From: Nitrospirota bacterium
Lineage (GTDB): Bacteria; Nitrospirota; Nitrospiria; Nitrospirales; UBA8639
NCBI GenBank assembly: GCA_011088105.1
Contig: JAALKI010000022.1
Location: 1-42,610 of the forward strand
Length of the DNA stretch: 42,610 bases
Direction of reading: 5' to 3'
Shown piece by piece: positions 1 to 8,285 of this stretch. A program made the position numbers and the translations under genes. The notes under the pieces were generated by a model. The model worked only from the letters and a program-made list of their open reading frames with translations. It was not told where the DNA came from and made no database searches. Each line of letters starts with the position of its first letter. The stretch's first letter is position 1.

Positions 1-52
1 ATTCTGCCAGAAAGCTCTACATTGCGCCTGTCCGTGGTTGGGGGAAGCTTAC
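1..52. mobile_element. Left terminal repeat, probable end of an IS66-like insertion sequence
   Basis: Positions 1-54 are the exact reverse complement of 42557-42610. Read outward, the repeat starts GTAAGC at position 52. A GTAA tip is typical of IS66-family elements, which carry terminal inverted repeats and make 8-bp target duplications (family knowledge). The last two matching bases (53-54) may be chance. Only the tip of the element lies in the window, so no transposase is visible. The same end could also simply be the overlap where an assembler stopped at a multicopy repeat; both can be true. Confidence 0.55.
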
Positions 53-596
53 AATAACAGATCGTCTGCAGACGTGGTTGTCTGAGCAAAAAATGTTCTT
101 TGTGGCAACGGCATCCTTGAGTGAGATAGGTCATCTCAATTGCTCTCCCAAAGGCGGTAATTCATTTAGAGTTTTTGACGAGAATACAGTCGCGTATCAA
201 GACCTCATCGGTAGTGGCGTTGAAACTATTGCTCACCTTAGGGAGAATGGCAGAATTATGGTTATGTTTTGCGCGTTTGCTGGTCAACCGATAATTGTGC
301 GGCTGCATGGCAGAGGCCAAGTGATCTTTCCAAATCATGCTGATTACGATTCTCTCAGCAAACTGTTTCCATCCAATGTCGGTGTTCGCTCCATTATTCG
401 TGTCAACGTCGATCGCCTCAGCGATTCTTGTGGCTTTGGTGTACCTTTAATGAATTTCATATCAGATTGAGACAATCTTGACCGCTGGATTGCATCTAAA
501 AGCGACGATGAATTGCTGGCTTATCAACAAGAACGAAATGCGGCAAGTATTGATGGGCTTCTGGGAGTTCAACTTCCTAGCGATGTGGCTGAGTAG
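53..596 (+). pseudogene. Pyridoxamine 5'-phosphate oxidase (PNPOx-like split-barrel) family protein, disrupted
   Basis: The product resembles small flavin or F420-binding split-barrel proteins of the pyridoxamine oxidase superfamily, with FFVATAS near the start, SPKGG, a TVAYQDL strand, ETIAHLREN and CGFGVP. The frame is already open through the left repeat. Homology-like sequence (ITDRLQTWL) begins right after it, so the natural first few codons seem replaced by the repeat; the nearest usable start is TTG at 78. An in-frame TGA at 468-470 interrupts the protein. Reading through in the same frame gives DNLDRW, then LLAYQQERN and SIDGLLG, down to TAG at 594-596, which is the usual C-terminus of the family. 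A CGA-to-TGA change would explain the stop. The gene is therefore broken at both ends, and the intact activity would be unknown in any case. Confidence 0.8.
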
Positions 597-796
597 ACGA
601 AGTAGACTGTGACGGTTTTGGACTGGTTGTGACCAATAGGATAGCTGACCTCCAGCTAGTTTCAGAAATTCACGCAAAAGACTGGAGCAAATACAACGAT
701 TCGGGAAAGTGCTAATGCGTCTGTTCTTGATACTGGGTAGATAAGCTATACTAAAAACGCCTGCTGTTTGTAGCGAAAACTGAAGACTGCGGAGAT

Positions 797-1585
797 TTAA
801 TCAAACAAGCCTTTTAAGAGACCCTTACCTACTTTTTCTGCGGCCTCTCCCAAATTTTTGATTGATCCCTTTATGTCTTTTACGCCACGGCCTAAGAGTT
901 TTGTTGAGTTCGGTATGACCTTTAGCACATCAGCATAGATGGCCTCGAAAATTTGAGCAGACGCGGCTTGAAAGCTAGTGCCTTCCTCGTTTTTCCCGAT
1001 ATCGTTGAGGTAAATGTCGGGTAGGGTGAATTCCAGGGATTGCCCTTGGAGTGCGGTCATACTCAAATGAATGTGGCTTTTTCTCACAAAGACTTTTCGG
1101 ATGAATACGTGTTTGCCCTCTTCGCTAGAGACCTCGTGTTCCTCAGGCTCTGCCTCGTGCGACGATTCTTCCGTCGAATATTCTTTGATGCGTTCCTGAA
1201 TAGTTTCGAGATTACTCGAACCATTTAGCCTCCCTTCCAAGGTAATCTCTGGTTGGTCAATAATGATTTCATCAATAATAACGGTATCTGAGAGAATAGA
1301 ATCCCGGTCAACTCGGATCCGTATTTTTGGCAGAGATAGCGCATGGTCGCTGTGAAATCCTTCAGGATTTTTGATGACCAATCCTATGAGCGTGCCTTCG
1401 AGAAGCCCTCCCTCGGCAAGCAAGGAAACATCGACATCTTCTATGAGCACTGGGGTGCCGAGGATTTGTGGCCCCATTGTCTCCACGCCAGTTTTGATAA
1501 TGGCGTCCAGTGAGGCCCCAATGATGAAAATAATGATGCCCAACAGACCCAAAACAAGTAATCCAAACTTGACTAAGGTTTTCAT
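797..1585 (-). CDS. AsmA-like membrane-anchored protein
   Basis: This 262-residue protein begins with one hydrophobic segment (about residues 5-25) with almost no cytoplasmic N-terminus. A region with the flavour of AsmA/DUF748 proteins follows: a threonine/glycine-rich stretch after the anchor, then alternating beta-strand-like segments (IRIRVDRDSIL, IIDEIIIDQPEITL). Such proteins sit in the inner membrane facing the periplasm, and larger relatives are linked to outer-membrane lipid transport. This one is much shorter than true AsmA. A Glu/His-rich stretch (about 135-160) separates the strand-rich part from a C-terminal half that ends in a helix rich in Gly and Lys. It lies 5 bp downstream of the inositol monophosphatase gene and is probably co-transcribed with it. 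The specific role is unknown. Confidence 0.6.
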   Translation of the reverse strand: MKTLVKFGLLVLGLLGIIIFIIGASLDAIIKTGVETMGPQILGTPVLIEDVDVSLLAEGGLLEGTLIGLVIKNPEGFHSDHALSLPKIRIRVDRDSILSDTVIIDEIIIDQPEITLEGRLNGSSNLETIQERIKEYSTEESSHEAEPEEHEVSSEEGKHVFIRKVFVRKSHIHLSMTALQGQSLEFTLPDIYLNDIGKNEEGTSFQAASAQIFEAIYADVLKVIPNSTKLLGRGVKDIKGSIKNLGEAAEKVGKGLLKGLFD

Positions 1586-1590
1586 GCTAT

Positions 1591-2400
1591 TCAGCTCTCT
1601 TTCAAAGTCTCTAACATTTCTTGATGAATAGTCCCATTGCTGGCAACAACTTCTTTGTCATATATGGAAAAGGGACTGCCATCGTAATTGGTTATCCGTC
1701 CTCCGGCTTCTTGCACAATGACCATGCCAGCCGCTGTATCCCATGGGTTGAGTTTAAGTTCCCAAAAACCATCAAAGCGTCCACAGGCCACATAGCACAG
1801 ATCGAGGGCTGCGGCTCCTGTGCGTCGAAGACCTTGGGTTTTGAGCGCAAACCGACAAAATTCATCAAGGTTATCACGGGTTTCCCGGAAATCATAGCTA
1901 AATCCTGTGACGACCAAGGCTGTATTGAGCTTCTCAACGTGGGATACGTGGATGGGGGTCCCATTGAGTTTGGCGCCGCAGCCAACTTCTGCGGAGAAGA
2001 GTTCATTCCGAAACGGATCAATTACTACACCAACAATACAAGTCTTTTGCCATTCCAATCCAATAGAGACGTTATAAAATGGAAACCCGTGGGCGAAGTT
2101 CGTCGTGCCATCCAATGGATCAATAACCCATTTGTAGGGAGAGTCATGTGCCGCGTACAGCCCTGCTTCTTCAGCCAAAATTTGATGAGTCGGAAAGGCC
2201 TGCTGGATGACCTGCACAATGGCTTGTTCGGATTCACGATCGGCATCTGTCACTAGATTATGGATGGAGTTTTTGTGATGAACGTGAAATCCAGACTGGG
2301 CATACCGCTGGAGGATTTTTGCTCCTACTCGAGCGGCTTGGCTCGCCACGTTGCGATATTGCTGAAGCATGGTGTGGTCAGGTGTGAACGGATTGGACAT
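1591..2400 (-). CDS. suhB: Inositol monophosphatase family protein (SuhB-like)
   Basis: This is a Mg-dependent sugar-phosphate phosphatase of the inositol monophosphatase/SuhB family. The metal-binding signatures are all present when numbered from the upstream ATG at 2406: the E79-E80 pair, the IDPLDGTTNF motif at about 95-104 with D96 and D99, and the WDTAAG motif at about 222-227. Length (about 270) is normal for the family. The start could be the ATG at 2406 or, two codons later, the one at 2400; the true N-terminus may be later still, since the first 12 residues are not conserved-looking. SuhB proteins dephosphorylate inositol-1-phosphate and related substrates and in enteric bacteria also bind the transcription antitermination machinery; which applies here cannot be told. 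The AsmA-like gene follows at once. Confidence 0.85.
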   Translation of the reverse strand: MSNPFTPDHTMLQQYRNVASQAARVGAKILQRYAQSGFHVHHKNSIHNLVTDADRESEQAIVQVIQQAFPTHQILAEEAGLYAAHDSPYKWVIDPLDGTTNFAHGFPFYNVSIGLEWQKTCIVGVVIDPFRNELFSAEVGCGAKLNGTPIHVSHVEKLNTALVVTGFSYDFRETRDNLDEFCRFALKTQGLRRTGAAALDLCYVACGRFDGFWELKLNPWDTAAGMVIVQEAGGRITNYDGSPFSIYDKEVVASNGTIHQEMLETLKES

Positions 2401-2485
2401 AGGCAATAAGAGCGAACTGTTGCGTACTACATTTTCACAGGTTAGTCAAAGAGAATTGCTGCAAAGCCTCAGCCCTCCGTCAGTG

Positions 2486-2503
2486 ACGTCCTGGCCAGGA
2501 CGT
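2486..2503. repeat. Perfect 18-bp palindrome between suhB and recR
   Basis: ACGTCCTGG is followed directly by its reverse complement CCAGGACGT. CCCTC at 2473-2477 and GAGGG at 2505-2509 can extend the hairpin with a bulge. A second, bulged hairpin (GCTTG-CGT against ACG-CAAGC) lies at about 2531-2555. No T-tract follows on either strand, so this is not a canonical terminator. It lies downstream of recR and upstream of suhB, and could be an operator, a REP-like element or an mRNA 3' structure. Confidence 0.6.
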
Positions 2504-2616
2504 TGAGGGTTTCACGCAACGACCTGTCTACGCGCTTGCGTGTTTATTACGCACAAGCCAGAGCTTTGCTACGACAGCCGCAAGAAACGCTGCAGGTCAT
2601 TGTTTTCAATAACAGA

Positions 2617-3219
2617 CTAGAGTTCACGACGACCCTCAATAGACTTGGTTAGGGTAATATCATCGGCATATTCAATATCCATGCCAACGGGAATGCCGTA
2701 GGCGATACGAGAAACGTGGACGCCATGTGGTTTGAGTACGTTGGTGAGATAGATGGCGGTGGCTTCTCCTTCAATGGTTGGGTTGGTGGCAACGATGACT
2801 TCGGTGATCCCCCCTTCTTTCACGCGTTGTTCCAGTTCATGGGCACGAATTTCGGTTGGTCCGACTCCGTCCAAAGGGGACAGGGCTCCTGATAAGACAT
2901 GATACAATCCGTGAAAACCACGGCTTCGTTCAATTGCATGGAGTGTACTGGGTTCTTCCACGACTAGCACTTTTGTTCGGTCGCGCTTGGGGTCTTGGCA
3001 GATCTCGCATAATTCATGTTCGGCGATGTTTCGACATTGCACACAGAAGGTGACATGGGCCTTGACGTCTCGGATAGCATCGGCCAGGCGTAGGGCATCT
3101 TCACTTCGGGCCTTCATAATATGAAAAGCCAATCGATGCGCTGTTTTTTGTCCTATTCCCGGGAGCTTGACAAATTCTCGGGCCAAAGTTGCCAGCAAGC
3201 CTTGTTGTTGAACGCTCAT
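2617..3219 (-). CDS. recR: Recombination mediator RecR
   Basis: RecR works with RecO (and RecF) to load RecA onto single-stranded DNA covered with SSB during gap repair. The 200-residue length is standard. An N-terminal helix-hairpin-helix (KLPGIGQKTAHRLAFH, about 18-33) is followed by a four-cysteine zinc finger (C59, C62, C71, C74) and a Toprim domain starting near VLVVEEPS. The C-terminal part carries the typical ATNPTIEGEATA and RIAYGIPVG motifs. It is the last gene of the dnaX-ybaB-recR group, 27 bp after ybaB, a gene order conserved in many bacteria. Confidence 0.97.
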   Translation of the reverse strand: MSVQQQGLLATLAREFVKLPGIGQKTAHRLAFHIMKARSEDALRLADAIRDVKAHVTFCVQCRNIAEHELCEICQDPKRDRTKVLVVEEPSTLHAIERSRGFHGLYHVLSGALSPLDGVGPTEIRAHELEQRVKEGGITEVIVATNPTIEGEATAIYLTNVLKPHGVHVSRIAYGIPVGMDIEYADDITLTKSIEGRREL

Positions 3220-3246
3220 ACTTTCACATGCTGTATGCGTTGATGC

Positions 3247-3573
3247 TTAAAACATACCCGGAATGCCCATTCCTCCGGTAAGCGATTTAACCTCTTCGGC
3301 CATGAGGTCTTTTGCTTTCCGCAATGCTTCATTTGTTGCAGCCAGAACGAGGTCTTGCACCATTTCTTTATCATCAGACTGTAAAATTTCTGGATCAATA
3401 GTCACCTTGGTTACGTGCATGGCGCCATTGACGGTGATGGTCACCATCCCTCCGCCGGCAGACGCGTCCACGGTTTTTGTCGCTGCCTCTTCCTGAATTT
3501 TGCCTAGCTGTTCTTGCATTTGCTGGGCTTGCTTCATCAAATTTCCCATGTTGCTAAACGGATTCTTTGACAT
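3247..3573 (-). CDS. ybaB: Nucleoid-associated protein, YbaB/EbfC family
   Basis: YbaB/EbfC proteins are small dimeric DNA-binding proteins; the 108-residue length is typical. The N-terminal helix carries the usual MKQAQQMQEQ pattern, the middle strand region contains VDASAGGGMVTITVNG, and a C-terminal helix (NEALRKAKDLMAEE) is followed by a Gly/Met-rich tail ending GIPGMF, typical of the family. The ribosome-binding site AAGGAGGAG lies inside the last codons of dnaX, whose stop is at 3578, so the two genes are translationally close. Likely co-transcribed with dnaX and recR. Confidence 0.96.
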   Translation of the reverse strand: MSKNPFSNMGNLMKQAQQMQEQLGKIQEEAATKTVDASAGGGMVTITVNGAMHVTKVTIDPEILQSDDKEMVQDLVLAATNEALRKAKDLMAEEVKSLTGGMGIPGMF

Positions 3574-3577
3574 TAGA

Positions 3578-5356
3578 TTATTCCTCCTCCTTTGTCGGAA
3601 TGCGGCGGGCTGCTACCACATCCCCTCCAAATATTTCGATGGCCTCCTTGACCAAAGGGTGGTTTTTTGCTTCGGCGACTAAGGCCTGTTCTTCCGTTTC
3701 TTGCCGTTTGACTCTGGTTTGCTTGAACGAGGGCTGTTGGGTTTGTTTGTCCGTTAATTCAATGACTCGAACTTGCACAGTTCGTTGGACGATTTCTTTC
3801 AAGAACCCAACAATAAGACGCCGATTTTCTTCTTTTTGAATTCGTGAGCATGCAACAGACGCCGATTTTTGAAAGCCGATCACAATTTGATTTTGTTCAA
3901 TAGCCACTAGGGTTCCCATTTCCAAAAACGATCCAATATTGGGATGCTCTTTAATCATGCGATCAACAACGGTTTCCCAGATGGTTTCACTCAATGGGAT
4001 ACCCGGGGCCGAAGCCTCGAGGGGAGGCGTAACATGTTGAGGTTTGTCTTCAACCTTCCGGGGCGGTGGAGCTGGTTGTTGTTCAACAGGGCTTGATGGA
4101 GATGGGCCCTGTTTTTTGTTTATGGCCGGAGCTGTTTGTTGCTGGACTGGACGGGAAGGCGGCTCACTAACCTTCTGTTGCGCCGGCGGTGTTTCTTGTG
4201 GTTTCTTGGTTGGCTCAGGTGTTGGCCCTTGTGCTGAAGCAGAGTGTTCCTGGTTCGCTGTTTTCAGTCTTGTGGCCCGAACCACCGCAACCTCAAGAGC
4301 AAATTGTGGATGATTGGTTATGCGCAAGGTGTCTTCGACGTGTGAGAAAATCTCAAAGAGCTCTTGAATCTGATTGGCGCTGAATGTTTTGGCATCTTGT
4401 AGCGTGAAGTCCAGTTCTTCAGACGGAAGATCCATTAAGGCTTCGACTTCCTGGCGGACTGGTACGACATTCGCAATTAGAAGGTTTCGTATCTTTTCCG
4501 TTATTTCCCGGCAGTAGGTCCGCAGATCATATCCTTGATCCACGACCTGGCTGACTGCCGTGATGGCTGCGGTCGTATTTTGGTGAATCACCGCAGAGAG
4601 TAAACAGCGCACCAGTTCTTCTGGAATCGCCCCCAGCAACCGCTCCAGGTCTGGCAGTGTCAGAACGTTGCCGACAAAGGCCACGGCTTGATCAAGCAGG
4701 CTGAGTGCATCTCGCATGCTACCGTCACTGGCTCGAGCAATCGCTACTAAGCCCTTCTCTTCAATTGTGACCTGATTCTGCTCTGCGACATAATGGAGTC
4801 GTTGGATGATTTCAAGGCGTGGAATCCGTCGAAAATTAAAATGCTGACATCGTGAGAGAATAGTTGCAGGAATTTTATGGATTTCCGTCGTCGCAAAAAT
4901 AAAGACGGCGTGACTTGGTGGTTCTTCCAGTGTTTTCAGCAGCGCATTAAATGCTGAATTCGACAGCATGTGGACTTCATCAATGATGTAGACTCGATAT
5001 GACCCATGAAAGGGCACAAACTTGACATTTTCGCGCAATTCTCGAACGTCATCGACGCCAGTGTTGGATGCGCCATCGATTTCAATCACATCGACAGAAT
5101 ATCCGCGAGTAATCTCTGTGCAGCTTTCGCATCGCTCACAGGGATGGTCCGTTGGGCCTTGTTGGCAATTCAATGCCTTGGCTAGAATTCGGGCTACCGT
5201 TGTTTTCCCGACACCTCGCATGCCTGAAAAGAGGTAGGCATGCGCCACGCGTTTGCCGAGGATGGCATTCGTCAGGGTTTGCACGACATGTGGCTGTCCG
5301 ATCAAATCCTGGAATGTTCCGGGACGATATTTTCTAGCAAAAACTTGATAATCCAT
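3578..5356 (-). CDS. dnaX: DNA polymerase III subunit gamma/tau
   Basis: DnaX is the motor of the clamp loader that places the sliding clamp on primed DNA. The 592-residue protein starts ARKYRPGTFQDLIGQ, has Walker A GMRGVGKTT near residue 46, a zinc module with CERCESC, a DEVHML Walker B and SRCQHFNF as sensor 1. A Pro/Gln-rich linker (about 365-450) leads to the tau-specific C-terminal domain. In the linker, codons 414-415 form a run of six A bases (4112-4117) immediately followed by a hairpin with an 8-bp stem (4085-4092 with 4106-4113). A -1 shift there would end at a TGA ten codons later and give a gamma-like product of about 424 residues. ybaB and recR follow. Confidence 0.97.
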   Translation of the reverse strand: MDYQVFARKYRPGTFQDLIGQPHVVQTLTNAILGKRVAHAYLFSGMRGVGKTTVARILAKALNCQQGPTDHPCERCESCTEITRGYSVDVIEIDGASNTGVDDVRELRENVKFVPFHGSYRVYIIDEVHMLSNSAFNALLKTLEEPPSHAVFIFATTEIHKIPATILSRCQHFNFRRIPRLEIIQRLHYVAEQNQVTIEEKGLVAIARASDGSMRDALSLLDQAVAFVGNVLTLPDLERLLGAIPEELVRCLLSAVIHQNTTAAITAVSQVVDQGYDLRTYCREITEKIRNLLIANVVPVRQEVEALMDLPSEELDFTLQDAKTFSANQIQELFEIFSHVEDTLRITNHPQFALEVAVVRATRLKTANQEHSASAQGPTPEPTKKPQETPPAQQKVSEPPSRPVQQQTAPAINKKQGPSPSSPVEQQPAPPPRKVEDKPQHVTPPLEASAPGIPLSETIWETVVDRMIKEHPNIGSFLEMGTLVAIEQNQIVIGFQKSASVACSRIQKEENRRLIVGFLKEIVQRTVQVRVIELTDKQTQQPSFKQTRVKRQETEEQALVAEAKNHPLVKEAIEIFGGDVVAARRIPTKEEE

Positions 5357-5453
5357 ACGTTAAGGCCACTTAGGATTGACGGGAACCGTGGATGATTCAC
5401 TCAAGCTCCACGATGGGTTGCCCTATGATGTGATGGGTGAATGGTATGAAAAA

Positions 5454-5556
5454 CGGGGCCAGGTGATCCTGCGGCACACAGAGTAGCCTTCTTACCGTTG
5501 CTTCCTTCCGGACCTGGCGGAGTTCGTAGGACTCTGTTGCACAGGGCCCAGCCCCT
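5454..5556 (-). ncRNA. ffs: Signal recognition particle RNA, bacterial small type (4.5S RNA)
   Basis: The minus strand carries the near-invariant SRP apical motif AGGTCCGGAAGGAAGCAAC, with GGGGCTGGGCCCTGTGCAA at the 5' side and AGGATCACCTGGCCCC at the 3' side, whose ends pair to form the long hairpin. This RNA and Ffh form the particle that directs membrane proteins to the translocon. It lies between tRNA-Ser and dnaX on the same strand. The ends are estimated from pairing of GGGGC with GCCCC and may be off by a few bases. Confidence 0.95.
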
Positions 5557-5663
5557 TATTCTCGTCTCATGCATTTCATCTATGGTGTTCACCCTGTTTG
5601 GAGATTTCACCTTTTTAGATGAACAGAGACCATTCCGTTGTGGACTCCTTTGTGGAAGGAAGA

Positions 5664-5754
<91 letters not shown>

Positions 5755-5986
5755 CTATCGTGTCTGCTCGTTTCTCTCCAAAGAGGGTGCATCTTATCAT
5801 GGACCCGAATCACCGACAAGCGATCTTGCCTATAATTTTGCCGATGTTCTGAAGAAAAAGGGAAATTATCAGTATTGATAAGGAACGGAACGGCGTATGG
5901 TTGACTTCGAATATGGCCCTATGGCTAACTCGACCTGGAGTGTTTTTAACGATCATGAACATGAGAAAGGTTGTGTCAGGAGGGTT

Positions 5987-6634
5987 ATGAAAGCGAAATT
6001 TTCAGAATTTGACTCCACACAATTTTCATTTCACCGTGATCCGGTCCTCGTCCTTGAAGACTTTTGGTCTCCACAAGAACAACGCATGTTTCAAGAGGCC
6101 ATGGAGCGGTCGGCATGGACATCGTTAGCGGACTTGCCAGCGGTCTCACGGGCATTTCCAAACTGTGGTAATTGGGAAAAAGCGGAAATTGGCCGGAAGG
6201 AGGCCGGCATGTTGCTCCATCGCTTAGAATTGCCCTGTATTGCTGAGTATATTGAGTCGTTTCCAGTGATTAAACACCGGCATATCAATTTTAATTTCTA
6301 TTCGTATGGAGTAGGTGACTGTCTTTCTACACATGATGATACGGATGAGGCGTATGTCTCTTCGCAAGGCCCTCGGCCTCCACTTCGCCGTCTGGCATTA
6401 GCCACCTATGTGCATTCAGCGTGGCAGCCCGATTGGGGGGGGGAATTGATGCTATACGACCTGAAGAAACAAGACGAGGCCCAAACACTTGATGTGGTTG
6501 ACTGCATTGCTCCAGTTCCTGGTACGTTAGCGATTTTTGCCGTCCCTCGTTTTCACCGAGTGTGCCGTGTGGATGCACTGGCTGGAGAACATAAACGACT
6601 CTCTATTGCCGGATGGTTTATGACGGAACATTAA
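5987..6634 (+). CDS. 2-oxoglutarate/Fe(II)-dependent oxygenase, prolyl-hydroxylase-like
   Basis: This is a non-haem iron oxygenase of the 2OG-Fe(II) superfamily that would hydroxylate a protein or small-molecule substrate with 2-oxoglutarate and oxygen. The iron-binding triad is visible as HDDTD (H and first D) and the later RFHRV histidine. YSYGVGDCL precedes the first motif, and WGGELMLYD plus PVPGTLAIFAV form the typical second half of the double-stranded beta helix. The ending AGWFMTEH is common in prolyl 4-hydroxylase-like members. I chose ATG 5987 because AGGAGGG lies directly upstream, although the spacing is short. An in-frame ATG at 5897 would add 30 residues that look unlike the family. 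It stands alone, between the tRNA gene and a convergent gene. Confidence 0.8.
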   Translation: MKAKFSEFDSTQFSFHRDPVLVLEDFWSPQEQRMFQEAMERSAWTSLADLPAVSRAFPNCGNWEKAEIGRKEAGMLLHRLELPCIAEYIESFPVIKHRHINFNFYSYGVGDCLSTHDDTDEAYVSSQGPRPPLRRLALATYVHSAWQPDWGGELMLYDLKKQDEAQTLDVVDCIAPVPGTLAIFAVPRFHRVCRVDALAGEHKRLSIAGWFMTEH

Positions 6635-6919
6635 CCCTTCAAAGAGGCTGTCCGAGATTTGAGTAATCGACGGGGTTCACCAGATTCTCTGACCCTTTGT
6701 GTTTCATCGGCGCCACGCTTTCCTCTCAACGATCGAGAGCCCCGACTCACATGCATACCATCTCGTGACGATTATTTTCTCAAGCAACCTCCTCAGCCCA
6801 TGGACCATTCACGTAAGTGGGACCTTCGATTACAGAAAGAGTGAATGGTCGAGAGAGAGGGATTGTTTTTGGTGATTAGGTCCAGAGCTTGAATGGGCCT
6901 GTCTAAGGCTGCATCACGA

Positions 6920-7393
6920 TTACTGTTCAGGATAGCGGGCTTCAGCCACCGCACGGATGAAGGCATGGAGGCTTTGGCGCTCTTCATCATTGAGTGCCAG
7001 TAACAAGTGTGTTTCATTGGCATGTTCGACTCTCAGACTCAGAAATGGAATCTCTTTTCGATTTTCTGTGTCTTCCCACGTCCCATCTGTCACTTGCACT
7101 TTATCCAAATTGGCGACCGACGTGACATCGTAACGGAAGTACGTATCGCCAATGACCATGTCATAGAGGACGTTTCCTGTGGTTAAGAGGACAAGATTAA
7201 AATGTCCCTGATCTTCATAGCCTTGGGGCAAATGTTTATTAATATGAACCATGGCGACTTGTCGATCAGCGAGTGCTGCTTGGAAATTTGCTTCCAAGGC
7301 CGCATAATCAATCTGTAGGGCTCGTTCATCGGGACCAGTGGCAGCCAACGCTGCGTCACGGGCTTTCTCAAAGACATCTTTTGCTGTGAACAC
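6920..7393 (-). CDS. Hypothetical protein, 157 residues
   Basis: No family is recognised. The protein is soluble, acidic and mixed alpha/beta, with no signal peptide. An N-terminal helical part (about 1-55, rich in Ala and Glu) leads to several strand-like stretches (FNLVLLTTGNVLYDMVIG, FLSLRVEHA) and a C-terminal helix beginning LNDEERQSLHAFI. The start is GTG at 7393, supported by AGGAG seven bases upstream; no better ATG exists nearby. It faces the oxygenase gene across about 285 bp in which I see no further gene. Confidence 0.6.
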   Translation of the reverse strand: MFTAKDVFEKARDAALAATGPDERALQIDYAALEANFQAALADRQVAMVHINKHLPQGYEDQGHFNLVLLTTGNVLYDMVIGDTYFRYDVTSVANLDKVQVTDGTWEDTENRKEIPFLSLRVEHANETHLLLALNDEERQSLHAFIRAVAEARYPEQ

Positions 7394-7592
7394 GCTTTTC
7401 TCCTTTCATGAATCCTGCAAAGTGACCATTGACCATGTGTGTATGATGAGCTGAAAACAGCTGTGAGCTACGATAGCTGTTGCTACTAGTGGAATGCAAG
7501 CGTCTTCCATTGCTTTCTTTTCATAGTCTCTTGCATACTGGAGCAGGTTGCATGGAGCAAGACGAAACATGAATTAGCCTGAGGAGTCTGCG

Positions 7593-7808
7593 ATGAGTGA
7601 ACAGAGTTGTTTTATCGAAAATTGCGGTCAACGGGTGTATGCCCCAGCTGGGACCACTATACTCTGCAAAGAGCATTTTATTGATTTTGTCACGTGGCGT
7701 AGGAAAAAAGGAGGGAAGGGGCTCTTCCGCAGATACAGTGGGATGACCATGGCAGAACGAGATATCATTATTCGGGATTGGCAACAATCATTCACGGTCA
7801 GTACATAG
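7593..7808 (+). CDS. Small Cys-containing protein, putative zinc ribbon
   Basis: This 71-residue protein has C-x4-C near its start (CFIENC) and a second Cys with a nearby His (ILCKEHF) 19 residues on, a spacing that could hold one zinc ion. The rest is basic and aromatic (TWRRKKGGKGLFRRY), which would suit nucleic-acid or ribosome binding, but that is inference. A GAGGAG ribosome-binding site lies eight bases before the ATG, which makes this a convincing small gene. It stands alone between two minus-strand genes. No function can be assigned. Confidence 0.65.
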   Translation: MSEQSCFIENCGQRVYAPAGTTILCKEHFIDFVTWRRKKGGKGLFRRYSGMTMAERDIIIRDWQQSFTVST

Positions 7809-7819
7809 ATCATCCATCA

Positions 7820-8248
7820 TTATTCCATCAAGGGTGAGCCATGATGGTGGATCATCTTCCACGTCTCATCAATTCGTTCATATAAGTTTGTTGCCATGAC
7901 ACGGCTTTGTTGACTAGTTTCCCCGTGATGGCTGGTAATGTTTTCGGTACAAATCACCCAAGCGACATCTCCTGCTACTTGGACCTGCATTTCTGTAAGA
8001 GAAAATTCCATAGAAAAAATATTATTGAAGATTACGACCCATGAGTCGCGCACATCGGGCCATCCCACGCGAATTTGCCAGCCAGGGTGAATACACGTGA
8101 CATAATCTTGATGAGCCCAAAGAGTGTCCATCTTCATGATATCGAGATTTTCGAAACTTTTATAAAAAGCTTCGTTGATCTGGGTCACTTCTTCAATCCG
8201 TTCCTGCAGCATTCCGTCTACTCCTGTCTGTTCGTCAGCATTATCCAC
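7820..8248 (-). CDS. SnoaL/NTF2-like family protein
   Basis: The 142-residue protein matches the NTF2-like cone fold of the SnoaL_3/DUF4440 type. An N-terminal helix (INEAFYKSFENLD) is followed by DTLWAHQDYVTCIHPGW, a helix containing VRDSWVVIFNN, and strands ending VAWVICTENITSHHG and WKMIHHHGSPL. In this fold the central pocket binds small molecules, and members may be enzymes or ligand-binding proteins. The start is probably GTG at 8248; an internal ATG thirteen codons later is possible. It ends 12 bp from the convergent small Cys protein. The DMT transporter gene lies upstream on the same strand, so the two may be co-transcribed. Confidence 0.75.
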   Translation of the reverse strand: MDNADEQTGVDGMLQERIEEVTQINEAFYKSFENLDIMKMDTLWAHQDYVTCIHPGWQIRVGWPDVRDSWVVIFNNIFSMEFSLTEMQVQVAGDVAWVICTENITSHHGETSQQSRVMATNLYERIDETWKMIHHHGSPLME

Positions 8249-8285
8249 GAAAGGTGTCTACTTTCTCTGAGTGTCGAGCTAGAAG

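Noticed and set aside
1621-2256. Long plus-strand frame of 211 codons
   Set aside because: It is antisense to the well-supported inositol monophosphatase gene and shows no family features.
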